Positions 44,638 to 54,047 of a stretch of 64,000 nucleotides of DNA are shown here, one piece after another. Source of the DNA: Roseiarcus sp963784805 (GTDB lineage Bacteria > Pseudomonadota > Alphaproteobacteria > Rhizobiales > Beijerinckiaceae); contig CAWASR010000007.1 in assembly GCA_963784805.1 (NCBI GenBank), positions 1 to 64,000 on the forward strand, in the 5' to 3' direction. The translations under genes were made by a program, and so were the position numbers. Within the stretch, counting starts at the first letter, position 1. Each line of letters starts with the position of its first letter. The notes under the pieces were generated by a model. It was not told where the DNA came from and made no database searches. It saw only the letters and a list, made by a program, of their open reading frames with translations.

Positions 44638-45248
44638 ACTGAGGCCCCTTCCCTCCCCCGGCGTTACCCGGCTTCAGCGGTACTACAAGCCTCTCCGCCA
44701 CCCCACAGGCCCGGCCTGTCCCTCGCGGGCGTCCGGTTGATCATCCCTGACCACGCTGTGGGGCTTCCCGTGTTGCGTACGCTTTCCTTGTGTCCATGCT
44801 GCCGCCAGTACCCCGGCGCAGCGACTGGGCGTCGTCTTCGCTCATCTCACCCAGCCGTATCAGCCTTCCCCGAAATTGCAGTCGGGTCGGCCTGCACATC
44901 GACCTTTTCGAGGCTTGCTCGGCGTTCACTCGCGTTGCGGCCCGCACACTCGCGCAGTCGCCTATACGTGACCCGCTACACCGAAGGCTTCAGCCATTTC
45001 GTCACCTCCATGACTGCTCCGGTTGCTTCCGGCTGGAGCGTTCGCCGGGTGGGGCTCTCGCCCCACCGGAAAGCGCCGCCTTCTCACGGCGCACGCAAAT
45101 GGCTGTCATTCCGCAACGGCGTGGCCAGAAGCGCGATGGTGCAGAAATCGCGCTCCTCGAACCGGTGACGCGACCATGCTGCTCGATTCCGTGGGCCTGC
45201 GCCCTGCAGCGCCGCTCAATGAGGCTGGGATCTGCGAAGAAAACAAGT
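44638..45248. other. Non-coding accessory stretch of unknown nature next to the IS110 remnant
   Basis: No gene is supportable in these 610 bp between the IS110 fragment and kdpE. The sequence differs in composition from its surroundings, with many short pyrimidine runs. Translated pieces such as HPTGPACPS-like, EGFSHFVTSMTAPVASGWSV and RRVGLSP resemble strings I have seen in many short 'hypothetical protein' entries of proteobacteria. That suggests a conserved multi-copy DNA or RNA element rather than a protein gene. This recognition is from memory and unverified. Confidence 0.4.
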
Positions 45249-45971
45249 TCATTGGGCTGCGTCATTGGTCTCAGCGTGGGCGCTTCGAGGCTCCTGGGCG
45301 CGGTAGCCAACTCCGGGCTCCGTTTTGACGATCCTTGGCGCAGTCGGGTCGGGCTCGATCTTGGCGCGCAACTGGCCGATGAACACGCGCAGATACTGCG
45401 TGTCCTCGCGATGCGCGGGACCCCAGACGTCGGACAGAATCTGACGATGCGTTACGACGCGGCCAGCATTGCGGAACAGGATCGCCAGCAGATCATACTC
45501 CTTCGGAGTGAGTTTGATGGCGACGCCGTCGCGTGTGACGAGGCGCCGGTCGAAATCGATCGCCACGCCGTCGATCTCGATGCGCGGGGCGGGGTGGGCC
45601 TCATTCGCCGCATGGCGAAGCGCCGCCCGAAGCCTCGCCGTCAGTTCGCCGATGCCGAACGGCTTCTCGACGTAATCGTCGGCTCCGAGATCGAGCGCCT
45701 CGATCTTTTCCGCCTCGCGGTCACGCGCGGAAAGAATGATCACCGGCGTCTTCGAAAATTGTCGAATCTCGCGCAATACGTCCTTTCCGTCGCGATCGGG
45801 TAGGCCAAGATCGAGCACGATAAGATCGGGAGCGCCGGTCACGGCCAGCCTTACGGCCTCGGCGCCCGTTTCCGCTCTCAGCGACTCATAGCCTGCGGCG
45901 GTCAGCGCGACCGTCAGAAGCCGCTGAATCTGCGGCTCATCGTCGACGATGAGAACGCGCGGGCGTTTCAT
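45249..45971 (-). CDS. kdpE: KdpE response regulator
   Basis: The protein (240 aa) has a receiver domain (VLIVDDEPQIQRLLTVALTA, phosphoacceptor Asp in DLIVLDLGLPDRDG, FSKTPVIILSARD, DYVEKPFGIGEL) and an OmpR-type winged-helix domain (LVTRDGVAIKLTPKEYDLLA, RIVKTEPGVGYR). It is the partner of KdpD and activates the kdp operon when potassium is limiting. The start overlaps the kdpD stop in ATGA form. The gene is the last of the operon. Confidence 0.97.
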   Translation of the reverse strand: MKRPRVLIVDDEPQIQRLLTVALTAAGYESLRAETGAEAVRLAVTGAPDLIVLDLGLPDRDGKDVLREIRQFSKTPVIILSARDREAEKIEALDLGADDYVEKPFGIGELTARLRAALRHAANEAHPAPRIEIDGVAIDFDRRLVTRDGVAIKLTPKEYDLLAILFRNAGRVVTHRQILSDVWGPAHREDTQYLRVFIGQLRAKIEPDPTAPRIVKTEPGVGYRAQEPRSAHAETNDAAQ

Positions 45972-48670
45972 GACGCCGGTCTCAACGCGACCTGGCTTCG
46001 TTCAGCGCACGGCAACCGGATGACGATGCGCATGCCGCGGCGGCGCACCGCAGGGCTCTGAGCAGCGATCGTGCCGCCCATCGCTTCGATCAGTCCACGG
46101 CAGATCGAAAGGCCGAGACCCGTGCCGGGCCTGCGCCCGTCAGGGCGGCCGCCGCGGTAGAACTTTTCGAAAACGCGGTCGAGATCGGCGGGCTTCACCC
46201 CTGGGCCCTCGTCGGTGACGCTAAGCACGACGTCGACGCCTTCTTGGCGCGCGTGAACGGACGCGCCGCTGTCGTTCGCGTATTTGTGGGCATTGTCGAG
46301 CAGATTGAACAGCACCTGTTCGAGCAGCTTGACGTCGCCGCGCACGAAGGGCAGGCGCGGCGCAAGGCTTACGCGCACCGGCTGGTTGGGAAAGGCCTTG
46401 CGGCTGCGCTCAACCGCGCACTGCACGACGTCGGCGACATCGACCAGATCGCGATTGACCTTGAGTCCGCCTGCCTCGATCCGCGACATATCGAGCAGGT
46501 TGGCGACGAACCGCGATAGCCGGGCAGTCTCCTCCTCAATCGAGGACAGCAGCTCGAGCCGTTCCGCAGCGGTCATTTTGTCGCCCAATGCGCGCAACGA
46601 AGTCGCGGCGCCCGCGATCGACGACAGTGGCGTGCGCAGGTCGTGGGAAAGCGAGTCGAGAAGCGCGTCCCGCACTTTCTCATTCTCCTGCATCGACGCC
46701 GCCTTCACCGCCTCGCTCGCGAGCAGCGATCGGTCAAGAGCAATCGCGGTCTGATCGAGAATCGCCGTCAGCGTACGCTCGTCCTCCGCCGTGATCGGCC
46801 GGTCGGGGGAATGCGGCTCGAAACCACAAACCGCGATTGGCCCACGCGCAACGACGAGCGGCCGGAACTGATAGCCGACGCTGGGCAGCGTTCCAGTTCC
46901 CCATCCCGCTGGCTCCTTTTTCTGCTGCGCCCAGCGGGCAGCGCTAAGCGCGCCGGCGTCGAGTTGCGCGTCGGGCGGCCAGGCGGCTCGAAGCTTCAGG
47001 TCGTCGGCCTCCGCAACTAACAGGACAATGCGGCCGCCGAAAGTCGCGTGCAGGTGTGCGGCCGCCGCCCAAAACACGTCGTCGGCGCTCGATGCGCCCG
47101 AGAGTTTGCGCGAATAATCGTAGAGCGACTGGGTGACCTCGGCATTCTTGAGCACGGATTCCCGCTGGTCGCGAACACGCCCAGCGAGCGAACCGGTGAG
47201 CACCGAGACGGCAAGGAAAATGAGCAGTGCGAACAATTCCTGCGGTTGGGCGATGGTGAAGGTGTAGATCGGTTGGATGAAAAAGAAATTGTAGGCGACC
47301 AACGAGGCAAGCGAGGCGATCACTGCCGCGCGCGTGCCGAACCGCACGCTGCAAAACAGGACGGCGGCAAGAAAAATCATCGAAAGATTAGGAAGCCGCA
47401 GAACCGCTGTCAGCGCCTCGGCGACGCCCACCGCGCAGCCAACCGAAGCAGCCGCCCCGACGATCTCTGCGCCAAGCCCCTCCGGGTTGAGGTCAAGTTT
47501 CAGGCTCGGCCAGGTCGGTCGGAATGCATCTTCGTTCGAGATGACATGAATTTCGATCGCGCCGGCGCGGCGCATCAAGGCCTCTGGCAACGACCGGCCG
47601 AATACGCGCCGCAACAGCCCGGCGCGCGACTGGCCGAGCACGATCTGGGTCACGTTCTCTCGCTGCGCGAGCCGCACTATTTCACTCGGAAAGTCGTTGG
47701 CTTGCAGCCGCATCGTCTCTCCGCCCAGACGATCGGCCAAACTGAAGATTTTGGCGATCCGGGTCTCGCGCTCAGGGTCGCCCGCACGGCCTGCCTTCTC
47801 GATATGCAGGGCTGTCCAACCGGCGTTGAGGCTCGTGGCGAGCTGACTGGCGCGCCTGACCACGCGTTCAGAGACTTCGTCAGGCCCCACGCAGGCGAGC
47901 AGGCGCTCCGAAGAGCCCCAGGGTCCCTCGATCGCCTTCTGCCGGAGGTAATCGACCATCTGATCGTCGACCCGGTCCGCCGTGCGGCGAAGGGCCAGCT
48001 CGCGCAGCGCGGTCAGATTGCCGGGCGTGAAGAAATTCTGGGTCGCACGCCTGGCGGTCTCCGGCACATAAACCTTGCCTTCGCGCAAGCGTTGAATCAG
48101 TTCATCCGGCGTGATGTCAACGAGGACGACGTCGGTCGCCTCCTGCAGCACACGATCGGGAACCGTCTCGCGCACGACGACGCCGGAGATGCGCGAGACG
48201 ACATCGGCAAGACTCTCGAGATGCTGGATGTTGAGCGCCGTCCAGACGTCGATGCCGGCCCCGAGAAGCTCCTGTACATCCTGCCAACGTTTGGGATGGC
48301 GGCTTTCCGGGGCGTTGGTGTGGGCGAGTTCGTCGACGACGATTAGTCCGGGCTTCCGCGCAAGCGCTGCGTCGAGATCGAATTCGGCGATCGTGCGACC
48401 GCGATATTCGACTGTGCGCCGCGGCAGCACCTCCAGCCCTTCGACCAGCGCGCTCGTCTCGGCGCGTCCATGGGTCTCCGCCAGACCAATGACGACGTCG
48501 AGTCCTTCGTCCCTCAGGCGTCGCGCGTTCTGCAGCATCGCGTAGGTCTTGCCGACCCCCGGCGCAGCGCCCAGAAACACCTTCATCCGGCCCACGGTCT
48601 CCCGGCGGAACGCTACGAGAAGCGCGTCCGGGTCAGGGCGTCCATTGTCGGGTCGGCTCGATTTGGCCAT
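45968..48670 (-). CDS. kdpD: KdpD sensor histidine kinase
   Basis: A full-length 900-residue KdpD. It has an N-terminal KdpD domain with P-loop FLGAAPGVGKTYAMLQNA, a universal-stress-like domain (LACVGPDEVSERVVRRASQL), four closely spaced membrane helices (about 400-500), a GAF-like region, then phosphoacceptor box DSLSHDLRTPLSSIAGAA, N box VLFNLLDNAHKYA and ATP-binding boxes VTDEGPGVKPADL and GTGLGLSICRGLIE. It senses potassium limitation and osmotic conditions and phosphorylates KdpE. The gene is 16 bp downstream of kdpC. Confidence 0.97.
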   Translation of the reverse strand: MAKSSRPDNGRPDPDALLVAFRRETVGRMKVFLGAAPGVGKTYAMLQNARRLRDEGLDVVIGLAETHGRAETSALVEGLEVLPRRTVEYRGRTIAEFDLDAALARKPGLIVVDELAHTNAPESRHPKRWQDVQELLGAGIDVWTALNIQHLESLADVVSRISGVVVRETVPDRVLQEATDVVLVDITPDELIQRLREGKVYVPETARRATQNFFTPGNLTALRELALRRTADRVDDQMVDYLRQKAIEGPWGSSERLLACVGPDEVSERVVRRASQLATSLNAGWTALHIEKAGRAGDPERETRIAKIFSLADRLGGETMRLQANDFPSEIVRLAQRENVTQIVLGQSRAGLLRRVFGRSLPEALMRRAGAIEIHVISNEDAFRPTWPSLKLDLNPEGLGAEIVGAAASVGCAVGVAEALTAVLRLPNLSMIFLAAVLFCSVRFGTRAAVIASLASLVAYNFFFIQPIYTFTIAQPQELFALLIFLAVSVLTGSLAGRVRDQRESVLKNAEVTQSLYDYSRKLSGASSADDVFWAAAAHLHATFGGRIVLLVAEADDLKLRAAWPPDAQLDAGALSAARWAQQKKEPAGWGTGTLPSVGYQFRPLVVARGPIAVCGFEPHSPDRPITAEDERTLTAILDQTAIALDRSLLASEAVKAASMQENEKVRDALLDSLSHDLRTPLSSIAGAATSLRALGDKMTAAERLELLSSIEEETARLSRFVANLLDMSRIEAGGLKVNRDLVDVADVVQCAVERSRKAFPNQPVRVSLAPRLPFVRGDVKLLEQVLFNLLDNAHKYANDSGASVHARQEGVDVVLSVTDEGPGVKPADLDRVFEKFYRGGRPDGRRPGTGLGLSICRGLIEAMGGTIAAQSPAVRRRGMRIVIRLPCAERSQVALRPAS

Positions 48671-48686
48671 CGGCGTTCGGCGGCTG

Positions 48687-49292
48687 TTATGACGACTTTA
48701 GCCGATCCAGCGCCAAATTCAGCCGCAAAATGTTCACCCGAGGCTCCCCGATCAGCCCGAGAAAAGGCTCCTCGACCGAAGCCTCGACGAGTTTGCGCAC
48801 TTGATCCTCCGGCAAACCCCGCGCTTTGGCCACGGAAACGGTCTGGGCCAGGGCATTCTGCGGCGAGACGTCCGGGTCGAGCCCGGAGGCGGACGCGGTG
48901 ACCGCGTCGGCCGGAACAGCGCCCGGGCCGGCCATCGCGCGCCAGGACTCCACGCCGGCCTTCACGCGTTCGATGAGCTTATGCGACGTCGGCCCGAGAT
49001 TGGAGCCGGTCGAGTTGGCCGCGTTGTATGGCGCGTCGATCGTTTTCGACGAATCGTTGGGGTCCGCGTCGGTCGTCGCCGAGGGACGCGGATGAAAGTA
49101 GCGGTCGCTCCTGAACCACTGTCCGATGAGGGCCGAGCCGACTACCGCGCCATCTTTCTTGATGAGGCTTCCATTGGCCTGATAGGGCATCGCCACTTGT
49201 GCGATCCCGGTTACCGCCAAAGGATAGACGAGACCCGTAAGCACGCTGAACAGAAAGAGGAGAACGATTGCTGGGCGCAGGTGCTGGCGCAT
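48687..49292 (-). CDS. kdpC: Potassium-transporting ATPase subunit KdpC
   Basis: The protein (201 aa) has one N-terminal membrane helix (PAIVLLFLFSVLTGLVYPLAVTG) and the periplasmic domain typical of KdpC: IGQWFRSDRYFHPRPSATTD, NAANSTGSNLGPTS, ASASGLDPDVSPQNALAQ, and FLGLIGEPRVNILRLNLALD. It stabilises the KdpFABC complex. Spacing to kdpB is 16 bp. Confidence 0.97.
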   Translation of the reverse strand: MRQHLRPAIVLLFLFSVLTGLVYPLAVTGIAQVAMPYQANGSLIKKDGAVVGSALIGQWFRSDRYFHPRPSATTDADPNDSSKTIDAPYNAANSTGSNLGPTSHKLIERVKAGVESWRAMAGPGAVPADAVTASASGLDPDVSPQNALAQTVSVAKARGLPEDQVRKLVEASVEEPFLGLIGEPRVNILRLNLALDRLKSS

Positions 49293-49308
49293 GGTTGGTC
49301 CTTCAGAC

Positions 49309-51363
49309 TTAGGCGAGATGCAGGGCTGCGACGACGATGTCGATCGCCTTGATGCCGATGAAGGGCAGGACGATCCCGCCTCCGCCGTAGACGAGTAGAT
49401 TGCGCCGCAGCAACGCCGCCGCGCCCACCGGCCGGTAAGCGACGCCCTTCAGCGCCAGCGGGATGAGGGCAATGATAATGAGTGCGTTGAAGATGACCGC
49501 CGAAAGGATCGCCGACTGCGAGGAGGAAAGCCGCATCACGTTGAGCGCGCCCAGCGCCGGATAGGCGCCCAAAAACATGGCCGGCAGGATGGCGAAATAT
49601 TTGGCGACGTCGTTGGCGATGGAGAAAGTCGTCAGCGAGCCTCGGGTCATCAGGAGCTGTTTGCCGATCTCGACGATCTCGATCAGCTTGGTCGGATTGG
49701 AGTCGAGATCGACCATATTGCCCGCTTCACGCGCGGCTTGCGTGCCCGTCTGCATCGCGACGCCTACATCGGCTTGAGCGAGGGCAGGCGCATCGTTGGT
49801 GCCGTCGCCACACATGGCGATGAGCCGGCCGCCGAACTGCTCGCTCCGGATGTAGGTGAGCTTGTCCTCCGGCGTCGCTTCGGCGAGAAAACCGTCGACG
49901 CCCGCTTCGGAAGCGATCGCCGCGGCGGTGATGGGATTGTCGCCGGTGACCATTATCGTGCGAATGCCCATCGCGCGCATGGCGGCGAAGCGCTCCCTGA
50001 TCCCCGGCTTTACCACGTCCTTTAGGTGCACGACCCCGAGCAGCTTGCCCTTGTCGGCGACGGCGAGCGGCGTGCCGCCGGACATCGCGACCCGCTCGAC
50101 CGCCTGCCGGAACTCCGGCTGCGCCTGGTCCAGCGTCATATTGAGTTGGCGCAGGATCGAATCGATCGCTCCCTTTCGAATGGCGCGGCCGGCGACGTCG
50201 ACCCCGGAAGTGCGGGTCTGGGCGGAGAAGGGAACGACGACCGTCTGCGCCGGATCAAAATTCGGTTCGGCGAGCTCATATTCGCCCTTGGCGAGCGCGA
50301 CAATCGAGCGGCCTTCGGGCGTATCGTCGGCAAGGCTCGAAGCGAGCGCCGCCGCGGCGAGATCTTCCGTTTGCACGCCGCTCACCGGCAGGAACTCGGT
50401 AGCCATGCGATTGCCGAAAGTTATCGTACCCGTCTTGTCGAGCAGAAGCGTGTCGACATCGCCCGCCGCCTCGACCGCGCGGCCTGACGTTGCGACGACA
50501 TTGAAACGGATCAGCCGATCCATGCCGGCAATGCCGATCGCCGACAGAAGGCCGCCGATCGTCGTCGGAATGAGACACACCAGAAGGGCGATCAGCACGG
50601 TCGCCGACAGGTGTGCGCCAGAATATCTGGCGATCGGCCAGAGGGTGACACACACAATCAGGAAGATGATGGTCAGGCCCGACAGCAAGATCGATAGAGC
50701 CATCTCGTTCGGCGTCTTCTGACGCTCGGCGCCTTCGACCAGCGCGATCATGCGGTCGATGAAGGTCGATCCGGGCGCCGCAGTAATCCTGACCTTGATG
50801 AAGTCCGAGAGGACTGTGGTGCCGCCGGTGACCGCCGAGCGATCGCCGCCCGCTTCGCGAATGACGGGCGCGGATTCGCCCGTGATCGCGGATTCGTTGA
50901 CGAACGCGACTCCTTCGACGATTTCGCCGTCGCCGGGGATAAGCTCTCCCGCCTCGACCAGCACGAGGTCGCCCACGCGAAGGTCGAGCGCGTTGACGCC
51001 CTCGACGAGGCCGGCAAGGTTTTCCGGATCGATAAAGCGCTTGGCGCGCGTGTCGCTGCGCGTACGGCGGAGGGCGTCGGCCTGCGCCTTGCCTCGACCC
51101 TCGGCGACGGCTTCAGCGAAATTGGCGAACAGCACCGTGAACCAGAGCCAGGCGGCGATCTGACCAGAGAACGACGCCGTGCCGTTGTGACTGACGAGAT
51201 CCCCGAGGAAGAACAGCGTCACCATCAGCGACACGACCTCGGTGACGAAGATCACCGGATTCTTCGCCAGCGCACGAGGATCGAGCTTGCGCACTGCGTC
51301 GATCGACGCTGCGGCGATGATCTTGCCGTCGAACAGGCCCTGCGTTCTCGCATTGGACGACAT
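49309..51363 (-). CDS. kdpB: Potassium-transporting ATPase ATP-binding subunit KdpB
   Basis: A 684-residue P-type ATPase with all core motifs: ITGESAPVIREAGG (actuator), LLLDKTGTITFGNR (phosphorylated Asp), MVTGDNPITAAAIASEAG and CGDGTNDAPALAQADVG (hinge). Membrane helices include LIALLVCLIPTTIGGLLSAIG. It hydrolyses ATP to drive high-affinity K+ import through KdpA. It lies 15 bp after kdpA. Confidence 0.98.
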   Translation of the reverse strand: MSSNARTQGLFDGKIIAAASIDAVRKLDPRALAKNPVIFVTEVVSLMVTLFFLGDLVSHNGTASFSGQIAAWLWFTVLFANFAEAVAEGRGKAQADALRRTRSDTRAKRFIDPENLAGLVEGVNALDLRVGDLVLVEAGELIPGDGEIVEGVAFVNESAITGESAPVIREAGGDRSAVTGGTTVLSDFIKVRITAAPGSTFIDRMIALVEGAERQKTPNEMALSILLSGLTIIFLIVCVTLWPIARYSGAHLSATVLIALLVCLIPTTIGGLLSAIGIAGMDRLIRFNVVATSGRAVEAAGDVDTLLLDKTGTITFGNRMATEFLPVSGVQTEDLAAAALASSLADDTPEGRSIVALAKGEYELAEPNFDPAQTVVVPFSAQTRTSGVDVAGRAIRKGAIDSILRQLNMTLDQAQPEFRQAVERVAMSGGTPLAVADKGKLLGVVHLKDVVKPGIRERFAAMRAMGIRTIMVTGDNPITAAAIASEAGVDGFLAEATPEDKLTYIRSEQFGGRLIAMCGDGTNDAPALAQADVGVAMQTGTQAAREAGNMVDLDSNPTKLIEIVEIGKQLLMTRGSLTTFSIANDVAKYFAILPAMFLGAYPALGALNVMRLSSSQSAILSAVIFNALIIIALIPLALKGVAYRPVGAAALLRRNLLVYGGGGIVLPFIGIKAIDIVVAALHLA

Positions 51364-51378
51364 CGATCGAGCCTCTGG

Positions 51379-53088
51379 TCAGAACGTCTTTCCGCCGAGC
51401 ATCAGAAAGTGCTCGACGACCGGCCCGAGTGACAGGGCCGGGAAATATTGCAACAGAGAGAGAATGACGATGACGCCGACCAGCAGCCCGATGAACAGCG
51501 GACCGTCGGTCGGGAAGGTGCCCGCCGAAGCCGGGACCTTCTTCTTCGCCGCCAAAGAGCCGGCCAGCGCGAGCACCGGCACGGCATAGGCAAAGCGGCC
51601 GAGCAGCATCACGAGCCCAAGCGTCGTATTGAACCATAGCGTATTGCCGTTCAAGCCCGCGAACGCTGAACCATTGTTGGCATTGGCCGAAGCATAAGCG
51701 TAGATGATTTCGGAGAGGCCGTGCGGACCATTGTTGTTCATACTGTCGAGCGCGGCCGGGAGCAGCACCGAGGCTCCTGAGAAGCCGAGCACCAAGAGCG
51801 GATAGAGCAGCACCGCGAGCATCGCGAGCTTCATTTCGCGCACTTCTATCTTCTTGCCGAGATATTCGGGGGTGCGGCCGACCATCAGCCCAGCGACAAA
51901 CACCGCGATGATCGCGAGCACGAGGAAGCCATAGAGTCCGGCCCCGACGCCACCTGGCCAGATGCAGCCCGCCAGAAGGTTGAACATTGGGACCATTCCG
52001 GCCAGAGGGGTCAACGAATCGTGCATCGTGTTGACCGAACCCGCGCTGGTGCCGGAGGTGGCGATCGCGTAGAGAACCGACATCGCTTGACCGTTGCGAA
52101 CCTCCTTGCCCTCGAGGTTGCCCGCAGACGGGTCCACTCCCTGCGCAGTCAGCAACGGATTCCCGGCGGTCTCCGACCAATAGGCGACGCCGATTCCGAC
52201 GACGAAAAAGACCGCCATCGCCGCCAGGATCGCGCGCCCCTGGCGCATGTCGCCGACTGCGCGACCTAAGGCGAGAACGGCGGCCACAGGGATCAGCAGC
52301 AGAGCCCAGATCTCAAGAATGTTGGTCCAAGCGTTGGGATTTTCGAACGGATGCGCCGCATTGGCGTTGAAGAAGCCGCCGCCGTTGGTGCCGAGTTCCT
52401 TGATGACCTCCTGGCTGGCCACGGGCCCGATCGAGATGACTTGTTTCGCCCCTTCCAGCGTCGTCGCCTCGATAGCGCCGGCAAGCGTCTGCGGCACGCC
52501 GAGTGCGACAAACACGAGCGCGAGGACGAACGCGATCGGCAGGAGGATGTAGAGGGTGATGCGGGTCACATCGACCCAGAAATTGCCGACGGTCGTCGCG
52601 GACGAGCGCGCAAAGCCGCGCATCAGAGCGAACGCCATCGCCAAACCGGTCGCCGCCGACAAGAAGTTGTGCACGGTGAGGCCGAGCATCTGGGTCAGAT
52701 GACTCATCGTCGTCTCGCCGCCGTAGTTTTGCCAATTGGTGTTGGTGATGAAGCTGACCGAGTTGTTGAACGCGAGGCCCGGCGCCACCGCGTCGAAGCC
52801 GCGCGGGTTCAGCGGCAGCACGTTTTGCAGCCGCTGCAAGGCGTAAAGCGACAGGAATCCGGCGACTGAAAACGCCACCATCGCGATCGTATAGGCGCAC
52901 CAGTCCTGTTCGCGCGCCGGGTCGACCCCGGCCAGGCGGTAAAAGCCGCGCTCGGCCGGCCCAAGCACGGGCGTGAGAAAGTTCCTTTCGCCGTCGAATA
53001 CGCCGGCGACGAATTTGCTGAGCGGAATGGCGCAGGCTAGAACCAGGGCGAGCGTCAGCGCGATCTGCGACCAGCCGACAAGCGTCAT
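51379..53088 (-). CDS. kdpA: Potassium-transporting ATPase potassium-binding subunit KdpA
   Basis: A 569-residue membrane protein with the four-fold pseudo-symmetric selectivity filter loops of SKT-type channels: FNNSVSFITNTNWQNYGGE, GTNGGGFFNANAAHPFENP, SAGSVNTMHDSLTPLAGMVP and ANANNGSAFAGLNGNT. It provides the K+ pathway of the KdpFABC complex. The start overlaps no neighbour; kdpF ends 15 bp before it. Confidence 0.98.
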   Translation of the reverse strand: MTLVGWSQIALTLALVLACAIPLSKFVAGVFDGERNFLTPVLGPAERGFYRLAGVDPAREQDWCAYTIAMVAFSVAGFLSLYALQRLQNVLPLNPRGFDAVAPGLAFNNSVSFITNTNWQNYGGETTMSHLTQMLGLTVHNFLSAATGLAMAFALMRGFARSSATTVGNFWVDVTRITLYILLPIAFVLALVFVALGVPQTLAGAIEATTLEGAKQVISIGPVASQEVIKELGTNGGGFFNANAAHPFENPNAWTNILEIWALLLIPVAAVLALGRAVGDMRQGRAILAAMAVFFVVGIGVAYWSETAGNPLLTAQGVDPSAGNLEGKEVRNGQAMSVLYAIATSGTSAGSVNTMHDSLTPLAGMVPMFNLLAGCIWPGGVGAGLYGFLVLAIIAVFVAGLMVGRTPEYLGKKIEVREMKLAMLAVLLYPLLVLGFSGASVLLPAALDSMNNNGPHGLSEIIYAYASANANNGSAFAGLNGNTLWFNTTLGLVMLLGRFAYAVPVLALAGSLAAKKKVPASAGTFPTDGPLFIGLLVGVIVILSLLQYFPALSLGPVVEHFLMLGGKTF

Positions 53089-53103
53089 CGCATTATCCTC
53101 GAA

Positions 53104-53190
53104 TCAGAATCTTTCGGGACGAAGCAACGTGTAGAGCAGGTAAAGGCCGAGGGCGACGGCCACGGCCAGCCCGATGACCGGTTCAGTCAT
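53104..53190 (-). CDS. kdpF: KdpF small subunit (28 aa)
   Basis: The 28-residue peptide is a single membrane helix, EPVIGLAVAVALGLYLLYTL, ending LRPERF, the classical KdpF C-terminal pattern. KdpF stabilises the transporter complex. It is easily missed because of its length; the position just upstream of kdpA and the motif make it secure. Confidence 0.93.
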   Translation of the reverse strand: MTEPVIGLAVAVALGLYLLYTLLRPERF

Positions 53191-53202
53191 GCCGCGCCTT
53201 CG

Positions 53203-53286
53203 TCAAAGCTGTCGCAAAGCCATCGCGTAGAAACCCATCAGCGCGATGACGGCAAATCCGAGGGCCACAAAAGCGAAGTCGAGCAT
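53203..53286 (-). CDS. 27-residue membrane micropeptide heading the kdp operon
   Basis: A strong ribosome-binding site (AAGGAGG, 6-7 bases before the ATG at 53286) precedes a 27-codon frame. It encodes one membrane helix (MLDFAFVALGFAVIALMGFY) ending AMALRQL. A similarly placed tiny gene occurs before kdpF in many proteobacteria, often annotated loosely as a potassium-ATPase accessory peptide. It is 12 bp ahead of kdpF on the same strand and probably part of the operon. The helix, spacing and RBS are seen directly; any role in the Kdp complex is inference. Confidence 0.75.
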   Translation of the reverse strand: MLDFAFVALGFAVIALMGFYAMALRQL

Positions 53287-54047
53287 GACCACCTCCTTGC
53301 ATGCCGGCTTCCTAGCGCCGCGCCGCGTAAGATTTCGATTTCAATTCGAGCGGAGCGGCATAAGGATTTCATAAGTTTGCCGGAGGGCCGCCGCTCGCTC
53401 CTCGATCGAGCCGATGCGGTCGAACTGCAAAAGCGCAATGGAGACGAAATCGCCAAGGCGCGATATACCGTCTTCAAGCAATGCGCGAAGTCGCCAGACC
53501 CACACGTTTCTCTCGACCGGCCGCGCTACCCCCGGACAGGGACCGCCGCGGCGGCGGTCCACAATGTCCGCTTTGCGTCGATCCCAGCCGTCTGCTTCCT
53601 CCTCAACAGCGGCCATTCCGCGACTGCCTCGCGACCGGGTCAATCGGCCTCGAACTTTGACCCCTGATCGGGGACCAAAATTTCTTATGACCTTTTGCAA
53701 GGGCGCCGACGTGCGAGCGCTTCCTCGGCGCGGGTTGTGGCGTGCTGGGTGGCGCGTTGATTTCGGCGGCATCGGGGCGAAGATCGGGGCGCCGGCGGTT
53801 TCGCGACGGTTCACCAGTTTCTTATTCGCGGGTTGGCTACCGCTTACCAAGTATGCGTCGCGGGACTGCCTCGGTTTGCCTCGCGGAGATCGGCGTTCCG
53901 GCTCGCGGCCAGTACGATAGCCCCCGGGAACGCAGCGGCGTTCACATCGCCGAGGAAGGCCCCTCCGCCGCCAGCGCCGTCCGGCCCGTCGGAGACTCTG
54001 TTGGAAGGGATGCTCAGTCGCTCGATCGGGACGCGGCCCGTTGTCGC
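53287..54047. other. Intergenic region upstream of the kdp operon
   Basis: This 760-bp stretch separates the kdp operon from the GMC/ABC cluster; both neighbours are on the minus strand. It should contain the kdp promoter near 53290-53340. Two inverted repeats occur at 53540-53617. A minus-strand string near 53345-53480 (GISRLGDFVSIALLQFDRIG, IEERAAALRQTYEILMPL) looks like the end of a decayed protein gene. The piece TTTGACCCCTGATCGGGGACC (about 53655-53675) contains a CCCCTGATCGGGG palindrome and resembles an insertion-sequence end, but no transposase frame is present. Confidence 0.45.
53540..53617. repeat. Pair of adjacent inverted repeats upstream of kdp
   Basis: GGACCGCCGC/GCGGCGGTCC (53540-53560) is perfectly symmetric about one base. 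Three bases further on, AATGTCCGCT (53563-53572) and AGCGGCCATT (53608-53617) form an imperfect long-loop inverted repeat. The second is similar to dispersed AATGTCCGCT intergenic repeats known from alphaproteobacteria. Confidence 0.5.

Noticed and set aside
44790..45803. 337-codon plus-strand frame antisense to kdpE
   Set aside because: Most of it is the shadow of kdpE, and the remainder lies in the non-coding element.
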